Below, piece after piece: positions 1 to 11,215 of a DNA stretch of 42,645 bases. The DNA is from Fragilaria crotonensis. Taxonomy: Eukaryota > Bacillariophyta > Fragilariophyceae > Fragilariales > Fragilariaceae. The translations under genes and the position numbers were made by a program. Under the pieces are notes generated by a model that was not told where the DNA came from, made no database searches, and worked only from the letters and a program-made list of their open reading frames with translations. The DNA is taken from contig JAKSYS010000545.1 of NCBI GenBank assembly GCA_022925895.1, positions 1 through 42,645 of the forward strand, given 5' to 3'. The first letter of the stretch is position 1, and each line of letters begins with the position of its first letter.

Positions 1-771
1 CCAGCAATCCGATGAGGAATTTGTCTGAAGCATTTCTGGCGACCACCAAATGTTCTCAGTCAATGGTCCCGTCATGGCATTCGTCAACGACCGGACCATC
101 CAATTTTCGGAAATATCAGACGCAAACTGCTCCAAGGTCATTTCTCGAAAATTCAACCCAATGACAGCTTCTTGATCTGGCATTCTCAAAAAGTAATACA
201 GGGAAACCACCCGCTCTACCGGATTCCGAAAGAGTGCAAAGAGTCTTCCCTTATGATGCGTATCAAACAATTTGTCGCTCTCGTACATGCGGTGTGAGAA
301 CAACATCAACGATGCGGGAAGGTATGAGTCCAATCTCAGCGGCCCGTTGCAACCCCAATGGCGTCGATGTCAACATTGGCAAAGTTTCCAAATGGCTTGT
401 TGATGAGTTCCAATTGTTCATCCAGCTGATGTCCCGCTCCTTGTTCGCAGGCCACGACGCGGCCCATACACATGGACATTATTAATTTATGGTGGTGCCA
501 CCGAACGAGGAATGTGCCAATAAATGGGAGTGTCCATCATTCCAATCGGCAAGTCGTCGACGTTACGGTAGGCTTGATTGAAATCATGAGGGAGGAGGGA
601 GTTTTCGGCAATGTCATCGATTTTGCAATTTCCTTGCCTTCCAGGTGGGGGAAGGCTGTGACGGAGAAAGACGTAGAGGAGGAATAGCAGCATGCCGTAT
701 ATTAAATACTTGGTGCGATCTGGTTCGTCTTCCGAATTACTTGAGTTTGCCAGGCAGTGTCGTTTGAGCAT
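1..771 (-). CDS. Membrane-anchored sulfotransferase (frameshifted, 3' end outside window)
   Basis: Predicted type II Golgi enzyme that transfers sulfate from PAPS to a glycan or protein. Seen in the sequence: the N-terminal part has one hydrophobic segment (LIYGMLLFLLYVF, about residues 23-36). Next comes DTPIYWHIPRS followed, in a shifted frame, by GGTTIN; this is the PKSGGTT-like 5'-PAPS binding loop near position 500. A later segment reads GRLFALFRNPVERVVSLYYF (about 235-175), the 3'-phosphate motif with the conserved Arg and Ser of 2-O-type sulfotransferases. The reading frame shifts near 510, 480, 345 and 300, so no single ORF covers the domain. The protein runs off the window start. The order of motifs is correct for the family, so this is either a gene with sequencing indels or a recent pseudogene. 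The acceptor substrate cannot be told. Confidence 0.7.
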
Positions 772-817
772 CCCACAGCTTTGAGTGCATAGAAATTGCA
801 GGCGTGCGCGTGCTGCT

Positions 818-1239
818 GCTAGTATTCCTGGAAATGTTGTTTTTTGGTCGAATGCTTGCTCGAATTCGACGATGAGTTGTTGTTTGATTGTTTGGAATAA
901 GGCAAATCTTCCAGGTCCATCGTTTTGCGACGAAGCTTTTCGTGATGTTCGGTGAGCATGTGCGATTCGTTGTGGTAGTTGATGGCCGTCCCGATTGATT
1001 TATCAGGAAGGGTGTGAAATCTACAGCATCAGGGTCAATGACATCAACCATGTGACCGCGAGAATCGGCATCGTCGTCCTCCTTGTGGACGTATTTGCCA
1101 TTATCGGCCTCGTCGTCCTCATCGTCTTCACCATTATTATTTTCCGACCTAGTGACTCCAGCAGTGAGTCTAGCTCTAGCATGCTGCAATCTTCTTCATC
1201 GTCGCGGTCATATTGCGATTGTGGATATTGTCGGCTCAT
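818..1239 (-). CDS. Acidic low-complexity ORF, possibly the cytosolic N-terminus of the sulfotransferase
   Basis: I do not recognise this product. Starting at the ATG at 1239 the frame reads MSRQYPQSQYDRDDEEDCS. After one shift it becomes an Asp/Glu-rich stretch (GEDDEDDEADNGKY). After another shift it reads HMLTEHHEKLRRKTMDLEDL followed by an Asn/Ser-rich tail that stops near 818. The composition is typical of a disordered cytosolic region. It lies directly 5' of the membrane anchor of the sulfotransferase on the same strand. With indel correction it could be the N-terminal part of that protein, or it could be a separate small gene. A further hydrophobic stretch (GAVVVIIGLLAL, about 1440-1400) lies upstream in another frame. 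Confidence 0.35.
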
Positions 1240-2467
1240 TGCTCCTTGCTACTGGAAGAATTGGTACTCGGAGTGCTAAACAACGCCGGTAGTGGATTCT
1301 CTTCTCGTAAACGGCTTTGTTTGTTCTTCTTCCTTACACAGCGCACTCCTAGATTGATGGGGTGTGGCGTGGCTCGCACTTGACAGACGGGGACTGCAAC
1401 GGGACAAGGCAAGAAGACCAATGATCACAACGACGGCGCCTGAGAATGAGTATGCACCTGAAATTGCGGAGTCATGCAAAGAAGTCACGAGCGTGAAGAG
1501 CTGAGAGTTGTGCCATCAAAGGGTCATACGACTAGCACGTCATACGACTAGCACGTCATACTTCACGCTTCCTACCAGCACAGTACTTCATACAGAACCC
1601 AGTACAAGTACAAGACTCACCTTTTGCGCCGCAGACCCGTATAATTGCACGGTAGATTCGAACGCGCAAACCGTCGCACATGCTACTAGCACTTCCGCTT
1701 CCTCTGCCTCTAGCGTAGCAGCCTGTACATTACCGAACTGTTCCATACTACAGCGCCGTGCAATACAAATACTGGTTGACAGTACCAGTACCCTGTATGA
1801 TAGTGCTATAATTCCAAGCCTCCTTGTTCCTTGTATGCATACTTGTACCGTCTTGAAAAAAGTACACACCCACACACACTCATCATACACCATATGTCAT
1901 ACGAACTGCCTTGTGCAATCCACAGTCCACCTAAAGTTAACGAAGCAAGAATTGCATGTCATCACCTCCTCACCATGTTGGTCAAGATGGTTCAAGATCT
2001 CGATTGTTTCTTGAGCTGCCGTATTTCCTCAAGAGGCTCTAGTAGACTTGTATGTAAGATCCCGAGTTGAAATCTTTGCTAGAGGAAATACGTCTGCAGC
2101 AAAATTCATAAAGTTACGGCTATATCGGTAAACACATAAACACACCGCTGGCAGATGTAGCGGGGCTCCACCATGTCTTTCATTTTGGTTGTCTTGTCCA
2201 CATTGAATTGCTTGTCATCCCCCATGTTTTCGAACGAGTTTCTTAACTACGGTAAATCGATACGAGGGTCGCTACGCATCCTTCTGAAATCATCATATCG
2301 GGTGCAATTAGCTACTTCTACCAGGCATGCTAATGCAACATAGTCGAGTAGATGTCTATTGTACAAACATCATAATGGGCATGGTTACTTCGGACCGTAT
2401 TTTGCAACTCCCTAGGATACACTATAACAACACAAACAAGCAAGTCAACCAACCACCTCCATCAGCA
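1240..2467. other. Intergenic stretch, no supported gene
   Basis: The open frames here are low in complexity and have no recognisable domain on either strand. A short direct repeat (CATACGACTAGCACGT, twice) lies at about 1527-1560. The 1560-1900 part contains many GTAC, AGTAC and (AC)n words, as do other spacers in this window. Confidence 0.5.
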
Positions 2468-3780
2468 TCATTGAAACTCAAGCATAAACTTCTGACCAGT
2501 CATGGCATATTCATCCTTGACATCTACTTTCGTGAAGGCTTCGTCCTTGTCGTCGACTTCATTGTCGCCATCGTCCTTGTTGTCGTCTTCCGTGTAGGCT
2601 TCGTCCTTGTTGCCTTCGTCCTTGTAGACGCCTTCCGCGTAGTCATCTTCCTTCTTGCGGCGGCGGCGGCGGCGGGCTGTGAGCACCAACGCAACAATGA
2701 TCACGGCGACACCAGCAATACCTCCGACAATTCCACCAATGATGGCACCAGTGTTGGAATCGGCTGTTGGAGCGTCTTCTGATTCGATAGGAGCCAAAGC
2801 CATGCGGAGCGAAAATCTACCTCCGTTGTGTTCGCCTGGTCTTGCATCATGCGAGGCACTGCGTCCAGGCATGTGGTCAACAGAATCGCCAATTGTAAAG
2901 CGGAGGTTGCGGACTCGCGCATTGCCGAAGCGAAGCAACACTGTTCCACTTCCGACAAAAGGAACATTATTGAGGCCAGCGTAAAAAGAAGCCGGAAGGA
3001 TGGTTTGAATAGTGAAATCATATGGTCCATCTGGAGTAACTTCAGTCAATTTCTGAGGGCCAGCACTTGTAATCGCATCAAGGAAAGTTTGCCCTCGAGA
3101 ATAAGTCAGGGTTAAGACGGAGGAGATCTGAATGCCGCTGTTTGCCGGAATCTGGATGCGAATGGTCACGGGATCTCCTTGACAACCGGCGAAAGAATAC
3201 ATTCTTCAATGTATGGGTCCCACTGACAAGCGGTAAGCCCGTATTCAGTGCCAGCGGTCGGGTTATTTCAGAGGCAGCTTCGCGATCAACATCAATGTCG
3301 TTGACCTCGAAGCCTGAAGCGAGATTAATTTGACACGCACCTTTGCTCGTCAAAATTGTAGACAGTATCAGAAGCGTCGTTTATCAGAAGCACGCGTGCG
3401 AACGCACACGTCGAGATATCCCGTGAAGGATCGACGCCTGTCCTCCAAAGGCCGGACGAAGTGATGGTTTCTTGTTTAAAGAAAAGGCTTACAGCGCGAA
3501 GAGACTCAAAACAGTACTGATATCTTGTACCCGTGACGAAGGGAAGGTAGTAGGGTGACGCAGTCGATTTTAAAGATGTTGACGATGAATCTTCGGGAGT
3601 GTTGGGAACCCGGTAATTCAATAAGATCGTCAGCAAACCTGAACCAGTGCTATCAGGTGTCGCAGTAACATCTCCAACACGCCGGAGATACCACCAATCG
3701 GTGTCGAAAGACATGGCAGAGGCGAAGGTAAGTCCAATGACCAAAATGTTGAAAAACTTCATTGCGGCTGTCGTTTTCAT
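2468..3780 (-). CDS. Secreted-domain type I membrane protein with charged cytoplasmic tail (frameshifted)
   Basis: Family not recognised. The start at 3780 (MKTTAAMKFFNILVIGLTFA) gives a good signal peptide ending near ASAMS; the inner ATG at 3762 is an alternative. The ectodomain of about 330 residues has several Cys and beta-rich text (e.g. GSGTVLLRFGNARVRNLRFTIG). It is followed by a Gly/Ile/Val transmembrane helix (AIIGGIVGGIAGVAVIIVAL), a stop-transfer cluster of six Arg plus Lys, and a tail of imperfect KDE repeats (KDEGNKDEAY, KDDGDNEVDDKDEAF). The frame shifts by one base near 3345 and again near 3210, with protein-like text on both sides of each shift. This suggests one intact gene with sequence errors. 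Cell-surface or cell-wall location is inferred from the topology only. Confidence 0.6.
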
Positions 3781-4089
3781 GAGCTTGCTTGCGTGGTGAC
3801 CACAATGATTTTTTATGATCATGAACAGTTTGGGATCGATTTTTCAGTTTGTTTCACATATGGAAACTACTGTTCATTCTACTACAATCACCATACAAGA
3901 GGTTGGTCACATCCCTGATATCGTCCAGCTGTGCAATAAATTCCTTGTGTGATGTAGTGCTAGTACTGGATTGGACAAGGCAGCAACACGCAACATTGAG
4001 ATGTTCAGTTTTCTTAACAATCACCGTACAGAAACTAATCTGGAATACGTCGTAGCCTTGACGTTGAGCGATGCCCAACGACATGATTA

Positions 4090-4190
4090 ATGGGATCGAA
4101 ATTGATAGTAATTCACTTCATTGTTAGTTGTGGTCATTTTCACTATGCATATGGCGCCATGAGATGAAAACGACTTCTTGGGAGAGAGCT
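4090..4190. repeat. Single copy of a dispersed repeat
   Basis: This stretch reads much like part of the degenerate repeat region at 11379-11660. Shared words are TCATTGTTAGTTG, GGTCATTTTC, TATGCAT, GGCGCCATG and GAAAACGACTTCTTG-like text in the same order. The two loci are 7 kb apart, so this is a dispersed repeat family. Confidence 0.55.
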
Positions 4191-4196
4191 TAATAT

Positions 4197-4437
4197 CTAT
4201 ATATTTCGATATCTATTTAGAATCTATAATAAAAACATTTATGTTCATTTGTCCTTCAGCCCCGTCGTCGTCATGACCTTCAGAACTTTCACCAATCAGG
4301 ATGTTCGAAAGACATGTCTATATATTTCGATATCTATTTAGAATCTATAATAAAAACATTTATGTTCATTTGTCCTAAGCCCCGTCGACGTCATGACCTT
4401 CAGAACTTTCACCAATCAGGATGTTCGAAAACATGAC
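4197..4437. repeat. Tandem duplication, two units of about 120 bp
   Basis: The text beginning ATATTTCGATATCTATTTAG at 4201 recurs at 4322, and ATGACCTTCAGAACTTTCAC at 4273 recurs at 4393. The copies differ by a few bases (TTCAGCCCC versus TAAGCCCC, and CGTCGTC versus CGTCGAC). No gene function is apparent. Confidence 0.9.
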
Positions 4438-4892
4438 GGTTCGCAAGATCGGCGCTGGCCCGGATACAAAATTTTTGATCGAATCTTGTTACCATTTTTA
4501 TGTACTCGAGTATTTCGAACGAATCTTTTGAGACAGTCTGTTCACTTTGTACTGCCTCCTACGTTGGAAACAAATTTTCCACGCACCCATAATACACGTA
4601 CAGCTGTTTGCACAATGAAATAACCCAACGTAGATCTTGGTAATTTTTGCACGTTAAAGCTTTTGCTAAAAGTAAAAATAGATTCGTACTTTCGGGTACT
4701 GAAAAAATAAACACAGTAATAGCATGTTGATTGATCATGGGGCATCAGCGGGTCAACGAAGCCGACACTGTGGCAAACTGACAACATGCCCTATATCATT
4801 ACCTTGCGCACTACCTTGAGGATTGAGCAACATGAGTGATGTTGTCAGTTTTCACATCACAACCCCACAATTTGCTATAATTTGGAGTGCCT

Positions 4893-6075
4893 TTATGTGA
4901 CTTTCTTTCGCTCGGTGAGTTTCTGTGCAGCAGCAAAATCTGACTCACAAGTCAAATCTAACATAACTTCTGTCGCATTCTCCATCTTGTTCAACACGAC
5001 GTTCTCGCTGGCTTCTCTCGATTCAGGGCCAAGCTCATCAATGCTAAGCAACTCCAACGCATTAACTATACCCACGTCCATACCAGCAGCAGCCTCCAAG
5101 ATGACATGATGTAAGAACACTGAGTGAATCGATTCGCGAATCTTTGTCACGCCGCGGAAGCCGTACGACAAGTTGCTGATACGAGCAGAAATCTTCACAT
5201 ACGGACATTCTTCCTTAATTATCTTTGTAGCATTAATATAGTTAACAGCAGAATAAAGTTAACGCCATAGTTGTTGTGCTCCTCCAAACCAGTGCCGATC
5301 GTCAACACGTTGGGATCAAAGATGATATCCACAGGAGGAAAGCGGACTTTGTTCACAAGCATGCCATAACTGCGCTTACAGATGCGTAGCTTTTCATCCT
5401 CTGTCGCGGCCTGACCTTCCTCGTCGAACGCCATCACAACAACAGCGGCTCCATGCTTCTTCAGCAATGTCGCATGCTCCTTGAACAACTCACTCCTCGC
5501 CGACCTTCAACGAGATCGAGTTGATTATGCACTTCCCTTGGCACCACTTCAACCCAGCAAGAACAATGTCGAACTTCGACGCGTCCAACATGAACGAAAC
5601 CTTCGCGATCTCAGGCTCAGCAGTCACGGCGATCTTCACAAACGTCTGCGTCGCCGCGAGTCCATCAAGCATACAGTCATCGACATTCTTGATGTCAATC
5701 ACGTGTGCTCCATCCTCAACTTGTTTCTTTGCAATATCCATGGCAGCTCCAAAATCACCAGCCATCATGACCTTCTTGAACTTAATAGAGCCCCTCAGGC
5801 TGCATCGCTCACCCACGTTCAAGAACGGCCTGCCGTGCTGGTTATGCACGTCCTCAACTACATGATCCTCAAGACCTGACAGCCACATCTTCGGACGACC
5901 CACGTCAGGAAGCTTGCTGCGAGGCTTGAAGTTCGCAGCCATCTCGCGGATTGCCTTGATGTGAGGAGGTGTCGACCCACAACAACCAACCACCATGTTC
6001 AGCCACCCTTGACGGAAAACACATCGTTGTGCTGCACCATTGCATCCTCGGGCATGTCGTCGTATGGCAGGTTTC
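4893..6075 (-). pseudogene. METH: Truncated cobalamin-dependent methionine synthase fragment
   Basis: METH moves a methyl group from methyltetrahydrofolate through cobalamin to homocysteine. What remains here is the end of the homocysteine domain (WLNMVVGCCGSTPPHI, with the zinc-binding Cys pair) and the pterin-binding domain. The latter includes [50 protein letters not shown] and SNLSYGFRG. The cobalamin and reactivation domains are absent, since the frame stops at 4893. Most of the homocysteine domain is missing too: homology begins at the YDDMPED codons next to the inverted repeat at 6062. Damage includes a 17-base insertion near 5240, extra bases near 5488 where KVGEE should run into MFKEHA, in-frame additions (IDIKNV, AAAGMDV), and a shift near 6005. 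These are not simple homopolymer errors. An intact copy elsewhere in the genome is possible. Confidence 0.85.
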
Positions 6076-6228
6076 ACCTCTGAGAATCCTGGCGCATGGT
6101 ACGGTATACATTCTACATAAGATGGAAATTATTTCGTGTGTGACGTCATCTTTCTAAAACATTGTCGTGCTGAAAGCAAGTGTTTCACAATGAGATTGCT
6201 TGCCGTCGTTTGCAACAGATGCACTCTT

Positions 6229-6299
6229 TAAACAACCCAGCCCTGACAGCAACCTTCCAAATACTCCCAAGAAAGGTTCTATGTAGGCTGGGTTGTTTA
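6229..6299. repeat. Foldback with 14-bp perfect stem
   Basis: TAAACAACCCAGCC (6229-6242) is matched by its reverse complement at 6286-6299. Inside the 43-base loop AACCTT and AAGGTT can form a second stem. It lies within the TIR unit near its left end. Role unknown. Confidence 0.7.
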
Positions 6300-6321
6300 T
6301 CTCCATGTCTGACACATGAAT

Positions 6322-7780
6322 TTACACTGTTGTGCTCAGGGCTGTCGTGTTCAGCGATGCAACACAACATACGGCTAACAAATGTTGAATTCTTTGCTCC
6401 CTGGCTCCACATGAGTGGATGCATTGAGGCAGCTTGGTTGCTTGATGTTTATGCTCTTTGGTTTCAGCCAACTCCTCAATTAGCTTTTGCAAAGTTGAGT
6501 TCATGTCGGTGACTCTCCTTGGCAAATTCACATCGTGTTGGAGCATTATGTACGGAGCATTATGTACTGCCCATGATGATGCTATACGCTATACACCGAT
6601 ACGGCAGTCAATTGGTTTCTGGAGTTTCACATCAAGTGGCCGCTTCATCTCCATAACTGGACCGGCCAATGCGTACCGAGCACCAAGTTTTGATCGAAGT
6701 CTTGCTATCTCGCCAATGCAACAATCCAGCCAATTTTGTTTTAATGTCTTCATTGTTGCGCTACTTCCTACCACCATATCATTCTTAGAGGTTGAACTAA
6801 TAATGTGTCAGGCATCTTTTAATAATTGGCATCGTCGTTGTTAATGTTGCTTCCTTTTTCGTCTTCTGCAGGCATTGCAAGGTCGCTCACAACTGGCCGC
6901 TTTTTCTCGTTCGTTCTCCCAGCATGGCATGTCGTCTCGGCTTCCATATTTGCCTCAACCTCTTGAAGTCATTCCCATGGGGTCTGATCATCTAGTGACT
7001 TTGAGTGGATGATTCAGCTGACGTCAAGACAAACACGTCGTTCCTTTTGAGAAGAAGGGCATCGCTTCACCACAATAGAGGAGGAGGATTGCCCTTCCTG
7101 GCGTCACTGCAACAATCGCTTCAAAAATATACTTCTTGATCCATGGCTCATCCACCTACTACAATGGACGACAATAAACAAAGGATTTGCATGGCAGCTC
7201 GGTCACAGACCACAATTGATGAACGGCTTCTCGCATACACTGTACTCGGGGAACTTGGTCACAAAGTCCATTGGGAGCCGCACTGGGTTTGGCGGATATT
7301 GTAGCAGTTCTTGGAATACTGCTGCCGGTAGTGCTCTGAATACTGAATAGAGTCTTTGTGGTTGTCGCTCCTCTTGATGATGATCATGACCGCAATTACT
7401 GTGTGAATCAACATTCCACCATGTCATTTGGCCAGAGTAGAAATTCCGTTCTCAACAATCGTTCCTGTGCAAGCACGACAGCCAGCAGCCTTTGCTAGCA
7501 CCTTGTCCTGCCCCTTCTTGTAAAACTACGCTTCTATGATGACGGTCCCAGTGGGGCCTGTAAGCTCGGGATAAAGTGGATCCAAACGTAGTGATTAGTG
7601 AGTGACCCGCACAACACAGACCACAGATCCGAGCTGAAGGTTCATTCTTCCTTACCACGCCACATTCGTGATGTGGTGAAGGAGCTACTATTCCCGTCGT
7701 TTCATAAGACCTGGGTTAGCCGGTATGAAGTCTGCGTCAAACATGAAGTTCAAGAACCATACAATAATGAAGTGCGATGG
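6322..7780 (-). pseudogene. Decayed coding text of unknown family inside the TIR unit
   Basis: No product is recognised. On the minus strand several short protein-like runs follow one another in different frames. They are FMFDADFIPANPGLMKRRE (about 7745-7690), KKGQDKVLAKAAGCRACTG and GTIVENGISTLAK (about 7535-7430), a polar run beginning MEAETTCHAGRTNEKK (about 6945-6800), NWLDCCIGEIARLRSKLGA (about 6750-6690), and a helical run with NSTLQKLIEELAETKEHKHQ (about 6500-6440). Their order and shared strand suggest one degraded gene, perhaps the transposase of the surrounding unit. Fewer indels would be expected if these were only read errors. A 14-bp tandem word GGAGCATTATGTAC occurs at about 6540. 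Confidence 0.35.
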
Positions 7781-7921
7781 CGATGATTGATGCTACATTG
7801 ACGACAACAACATCCTGATCGCAAAACAATTTGGACGAAGATTTACTATGGGATTTTGTGATCGTGGTATAAATTCTACATTGATGTACGCCAGGACGGT
7901 TCAGGGTGAAACCTGCCATAC

Positions 7922-8615
7922 CCACTCAATGTCGCGAAGAGGGAATTCCGCTCCGTCGGTGATGCGCTCCGAGGAAGCCGACCAGAGGGGATGGCGCGAG
8001 AGCAGCGGTGCCAGGATGTGAGCCGGCCGGAATTCCGAGCCGGGCGAAATCGTCGAAAAAAGGTTGCGCAGCGAGGGCAGCACGTAAGTCCCCTGAGTAA
8101 GGTCTAATGACGGCGAGATTGTTGGCGGCGGCAGCCGGCGTCCATTCGAAGACGAAAAAGGTGGGATGCGTAAATGGTGGGGGGGGGCGTCGAGAATCGC
8201 GCGGAAAACGTCCGGGAGGGTCGACAAAGAAGGTAACGGCAGGAAAATGACGCCGCAAGGCAAACGAGGGAGGGGAACAAGCGACTTACGTGGGGTGGGT
8301 GCAGGTTGCGGCGTCGTCCGTATCGTAGCAAAAGGACGCGTAAGTGTCGCAGTGGGGGCTGGTGGCGCATCCGTCTTGTGCGTCGTCGTCCGGATCGTAT
8401 CAAAACGATGCGTCAGTGTCACAGCGGATGCTGATGTCGCTGTCGCCGTTGCATGGGACGTCGGACGAGCGGAAGAACAAGGCGATTTCGAACGAGCTGG
8501 AGCGCCCGGCGACGTAGTGCGAGCACTCGTACGGGCGAGTGAAGCGAGCGGTGGGGCCGCCGGGAGGAGACCGTTGGCCCCTGCGACGTGGCGGTGGTGG
8601 TCGACCGTGGCCCAT
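7922..8615 (-). pseudogene. N-terminal fragment of a retroelement pol-like ORF
   Basis: Coding text in this GC-rich stretch runs from SSSFEIALFFRSSDVPCNG through a Thr/Pro-rich linker (TLTRPFATIRTTPQPAPTPR). It ends in HILAPLLSRHPLWSASSERI and FPLRDI. In diatom retroelements this last kind of text (hydrophobic run, short segment ending FPL) comes just before a reverse transcriptase domain; that comparison is from memory. Here the ORF stops being recognisable at 7922, exactly where the inverted repeat of the neighbouring unit begins, so the RT is missing. The frame shifts at least once, near 8400. It lies directly downstream of the gag-like ORF on the same strand. Confidence 0.4.
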
Positions 8616-8657
8616 GGCAAAGCATACAACCCTGCCGCGGCCGAGTGTGGAAGGAGT

Positions 8658-10907
8658 TCATTGTGAGCTTTGCCTACATTCGTGCGGGAGCGTCCACGTT
8701 TCCTTTGGTAGGAAATTGTACGCAGTATCGGGGTCTCCTACTAGTTTGGGTTTCTTTGCTGCGTCTGCTGGCTGCCGACTTGGCATGCGTGCCCTACAGG
8801 ACTCGATCCATTTCCCAAGTGCGGTCGACTGCTCGCCAGTCAAGGCCACATGCGACGCCCGGAAAAAGCAAGATTCGTTGCACACGCCGTTCAGGTGGTA
8901 GCGGCAGCAAAGATTCGGGACTGGCGCCTCCTTGGCGTGGTCCAGAAACACGCCAAACGTCCCGACTCGTGATCTTGAAAAGGCGTCCACTGGGGTTTCG
9001 GACTGTGCTCGTCGGGTAGGAGCTCCCGCCCTTGCCCGATGCGCCTCCTCCGCTCGTCGCCGCGCGCGTTGCGTCCGCAGGACCTAGTTTTGCCTTTAAG
9101 TACGGACACAACGGAGGAAGGAACATGCCATCTTCCAGGTGCTGCCGCTCGGCCTGGAAATCGAATAAGGTCGTGTTGACCGCGTCGATGTGTCCGCAAC
9201 TGGCGCAGGATGTGAGATGATACTGCTGGATGCGTTGTTCGACGAACCACCCGAGGCGGCTCGGAGCCTGTAGCGTCCTCAAAGGCAAGACGTCTGAGAT
9301 TTGCGACCGTGGTACCACCTGTCCGGGTTAAGAAGTGTACCCACGAACCCAACATCAGCGTGATCGGCGCTGCCGATCCGAATATTAGCTCCGTCACGCC
9401 TGCCATATTCTCGAACAGTTCGGCCAGGGCGCGAAAGTCACAAGGCACCACGTGGATACGAGAGTCAGCTTCTTAATGTCCTTATCCGACAGGCCCGTGG
9501 TCGAATCGGCCACCTTCAGCTGCATCCTCATTAGGTCGTCCACGGCGTCGGAGTCGTCCGCCCCACCCGTCAGCGACTTCTTCTCAAGGGGCTGAGGGCC
9601 GCACGAGAACAAGCTGAACGCTTCGGGCCGATCGTTCGTGGTTGCAATAAAGGATGCCATCCGCACTGCCGAGCAGAAACCGGATGGCAACCATACGACA
9701 AGCCCCCAGCGGGTCTTCAGGTGGTGATGCAAGTGCTGAGCCACGTAGGCTGCGTTCGTTAGCCCCAATATCTCCGTGTAAGTCTCCACCGGCAACGATC
9801 TCGACGCTCCTTCACCATCCCTCTCCGATGCGAACAAGATCATTTGTTGGGTGGTGATCGGGAAGGCGTCGAACCTTTCTTCGGTGCTGTCGTCGCGGCT
9901 CCTTTCGCAGTCGCTTGGATCGCGAGCGCGTTCGCTAAGTTCGTCCACACTTCAGCCCCCACCGCGTCGACTCCGCGGGGGGCGGCCTCGCGAGCTGGGG
10001 AGCTCTCCTGCGCCGGCGTGGCAAGGGTCGGCAACAAGTAACGTCGATGGATGCCGCTCGCCCACCGATCCACTCGCTTGCTAAATGCGAGGCCCGTCCC
10101 GACTCTTCGCGCCTCCTTGGAATACTGTGGCTCGTTGGGTCGCATGATTCCAAAGCCAGATCGGGACGTATGCTGCCTTCTTCGCCACAGGGACTCGACC
10201 GGATCATGACCGGCCGCTCGCGCTCTCTTCCTGATCGCGTCGATCGCTTTGAGACAGAGCTCGCCCGCGTCCGACGTGTATGCCCTCATCAGTGCGGCCA
10301 CGAGGAAACCCGGGAGCGGGATTACGTTAGGCAGCACGATAGCGCTCCCACTCCCGCCTCCGGGTCGATGTCGTCGTTGTCCTCGTCGCTGTCCGTGAAC
10401 AAGTCGGTGTCGTGTCTTTTGGTTTCTTCGTTTTCTTGGCGCCTTTCTTCGCTTTTCCTTTACCTTTCGTCTGTCCTTTCGTTCCTCCCAGAAGCTCCTT
10501 AGCTTTAGGGTGAGTAAGTGCGACGTCCCCATTTCCGACCAATGGACCATTCTAGACCACTCGTAATTGAACCCGGTCTGTTTGTCGTACGTCCCCGTTT
10601 GACTGAGTACCACGGTAGCGGCGGTACTGCCGGCACCAATGAGCGCCCAAATGTCTGCGTCGTCGTCGTCGTCGATATCGTCGTTTCCATCCTGATGGAC
10701 ATGGTGGATCATTTGGAAATCGCCGCACTCGTGAGCGATGAGATGTCCAATTTTGGGGGAGCAAAACCGTCGAGAACCCGCCACGGTGTTAAGTGCCTGA
10801 GCGTGACGGTCTGCAAACGTGTCGACGGCGTCCCATTGATCGAGATCCTGATAAACGTCCGCCCATGTCTTAGTTGTGTCATCATCGTCGTGCTCCGAAG
10901 TCGTCAT
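8658..10907 (-). pseudogene. Gag-like ORF of a truncated retroelement, about 720 codons, frameshifted
   Basis: The ATG at 10907 opens an acidic N-terminus (MTTSEHDDDDTTKTWADVYQ). Following in order through at least four frame changes are a Lys-rich stretch (KGKGKAKKGAKKTKKPK), an Asp-rich stretch, and a long globular region. That region includes LPGFLVAALMRAYTSDAGEL, FPITTQQMILFASERDGEGA and FGSAAPITLMLGSWVHFLTR. Near the C-terminus a CCCH-type finger reads CCRYHLNGVCNESCFFRASH, followed by VALTGEQSTALGKWIESCRA. A finger of this kind before a helical tail is what I would expect of nucleic-acid-binding gag-like proteins of diatom retroelements. GC content is clearly higher than in the flanks. 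A pol-like fragment follows at 8615. The element class (LINE-like, DIRS-like or other) cannot be settled without the RT. Confidence 0.5.
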
Positions 10908-11215
10908 GTCAGGTCTCTAGGCGGGCCAATTTAATTTCTAGAATCTAGTCTTCGCCTTCGTCTTTCTCGTTGCCGTTCGTTGCGATTGTGATCACTGCCT
11001 CACTTCCTGACGTTCGGCATCGGTCTGTCAGTCGTCCTTCCTCACGGACATCCCACATCGCTGTCTATCCGAAAACCAAGCTGAGTGCGTTGCTCTCCAT
11101 GTATTTTTTTTTTGACCAAAAAAGTATACTGTCTGCTGAGAACCAGGTCGATATTGTTTAAAGTTTGACCGGCTCGAAATGGGGACATAGACGGATAGAC
11201 GGGCTCCCAACTCGG

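Larger units (their letters stand above)
6062..7921. mobile_element. Putative TIR-flanked DNA transposon, about 1.86 kb
   Basis: Reading inward, both ends begin GTATGGCAGGTTTCACC, at 6062 on the plus strand and from 7921 on the minus strand. After a short variable part both then share TCCTGGCG. A subterminal word, GGTATAMATTCTACAT, occurs at about 6103 and 7866 in direct orientation. No clear target-site duplication is seen. Left of the unit is the METH fragment and right of it a retroelement fragment, so the original insertion site is not preserved. The interior holds broken minus-strand coding text. The superfamily is not assigned. Confidence 0.55.

Noticed and set aside
1508-2070. Open frames on both strands with Ser/Thr- and Cys-rich translations
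   Set aside because: They derive from AC- and GTAC-rich low-complexity DNA, overlap on both strands, and have no domain.
4393-4623. Open frame of 76 codons
   Set aside because: It starts inside the second unit of a tandem repeat and has no protein-like pattern.
9840-10502. Long plus-strand frames opposite the gag-like ORF
   Set aside because: They are shadows created by high GC content; the minus-strand text carries the CCCH finger and the consistent composition.
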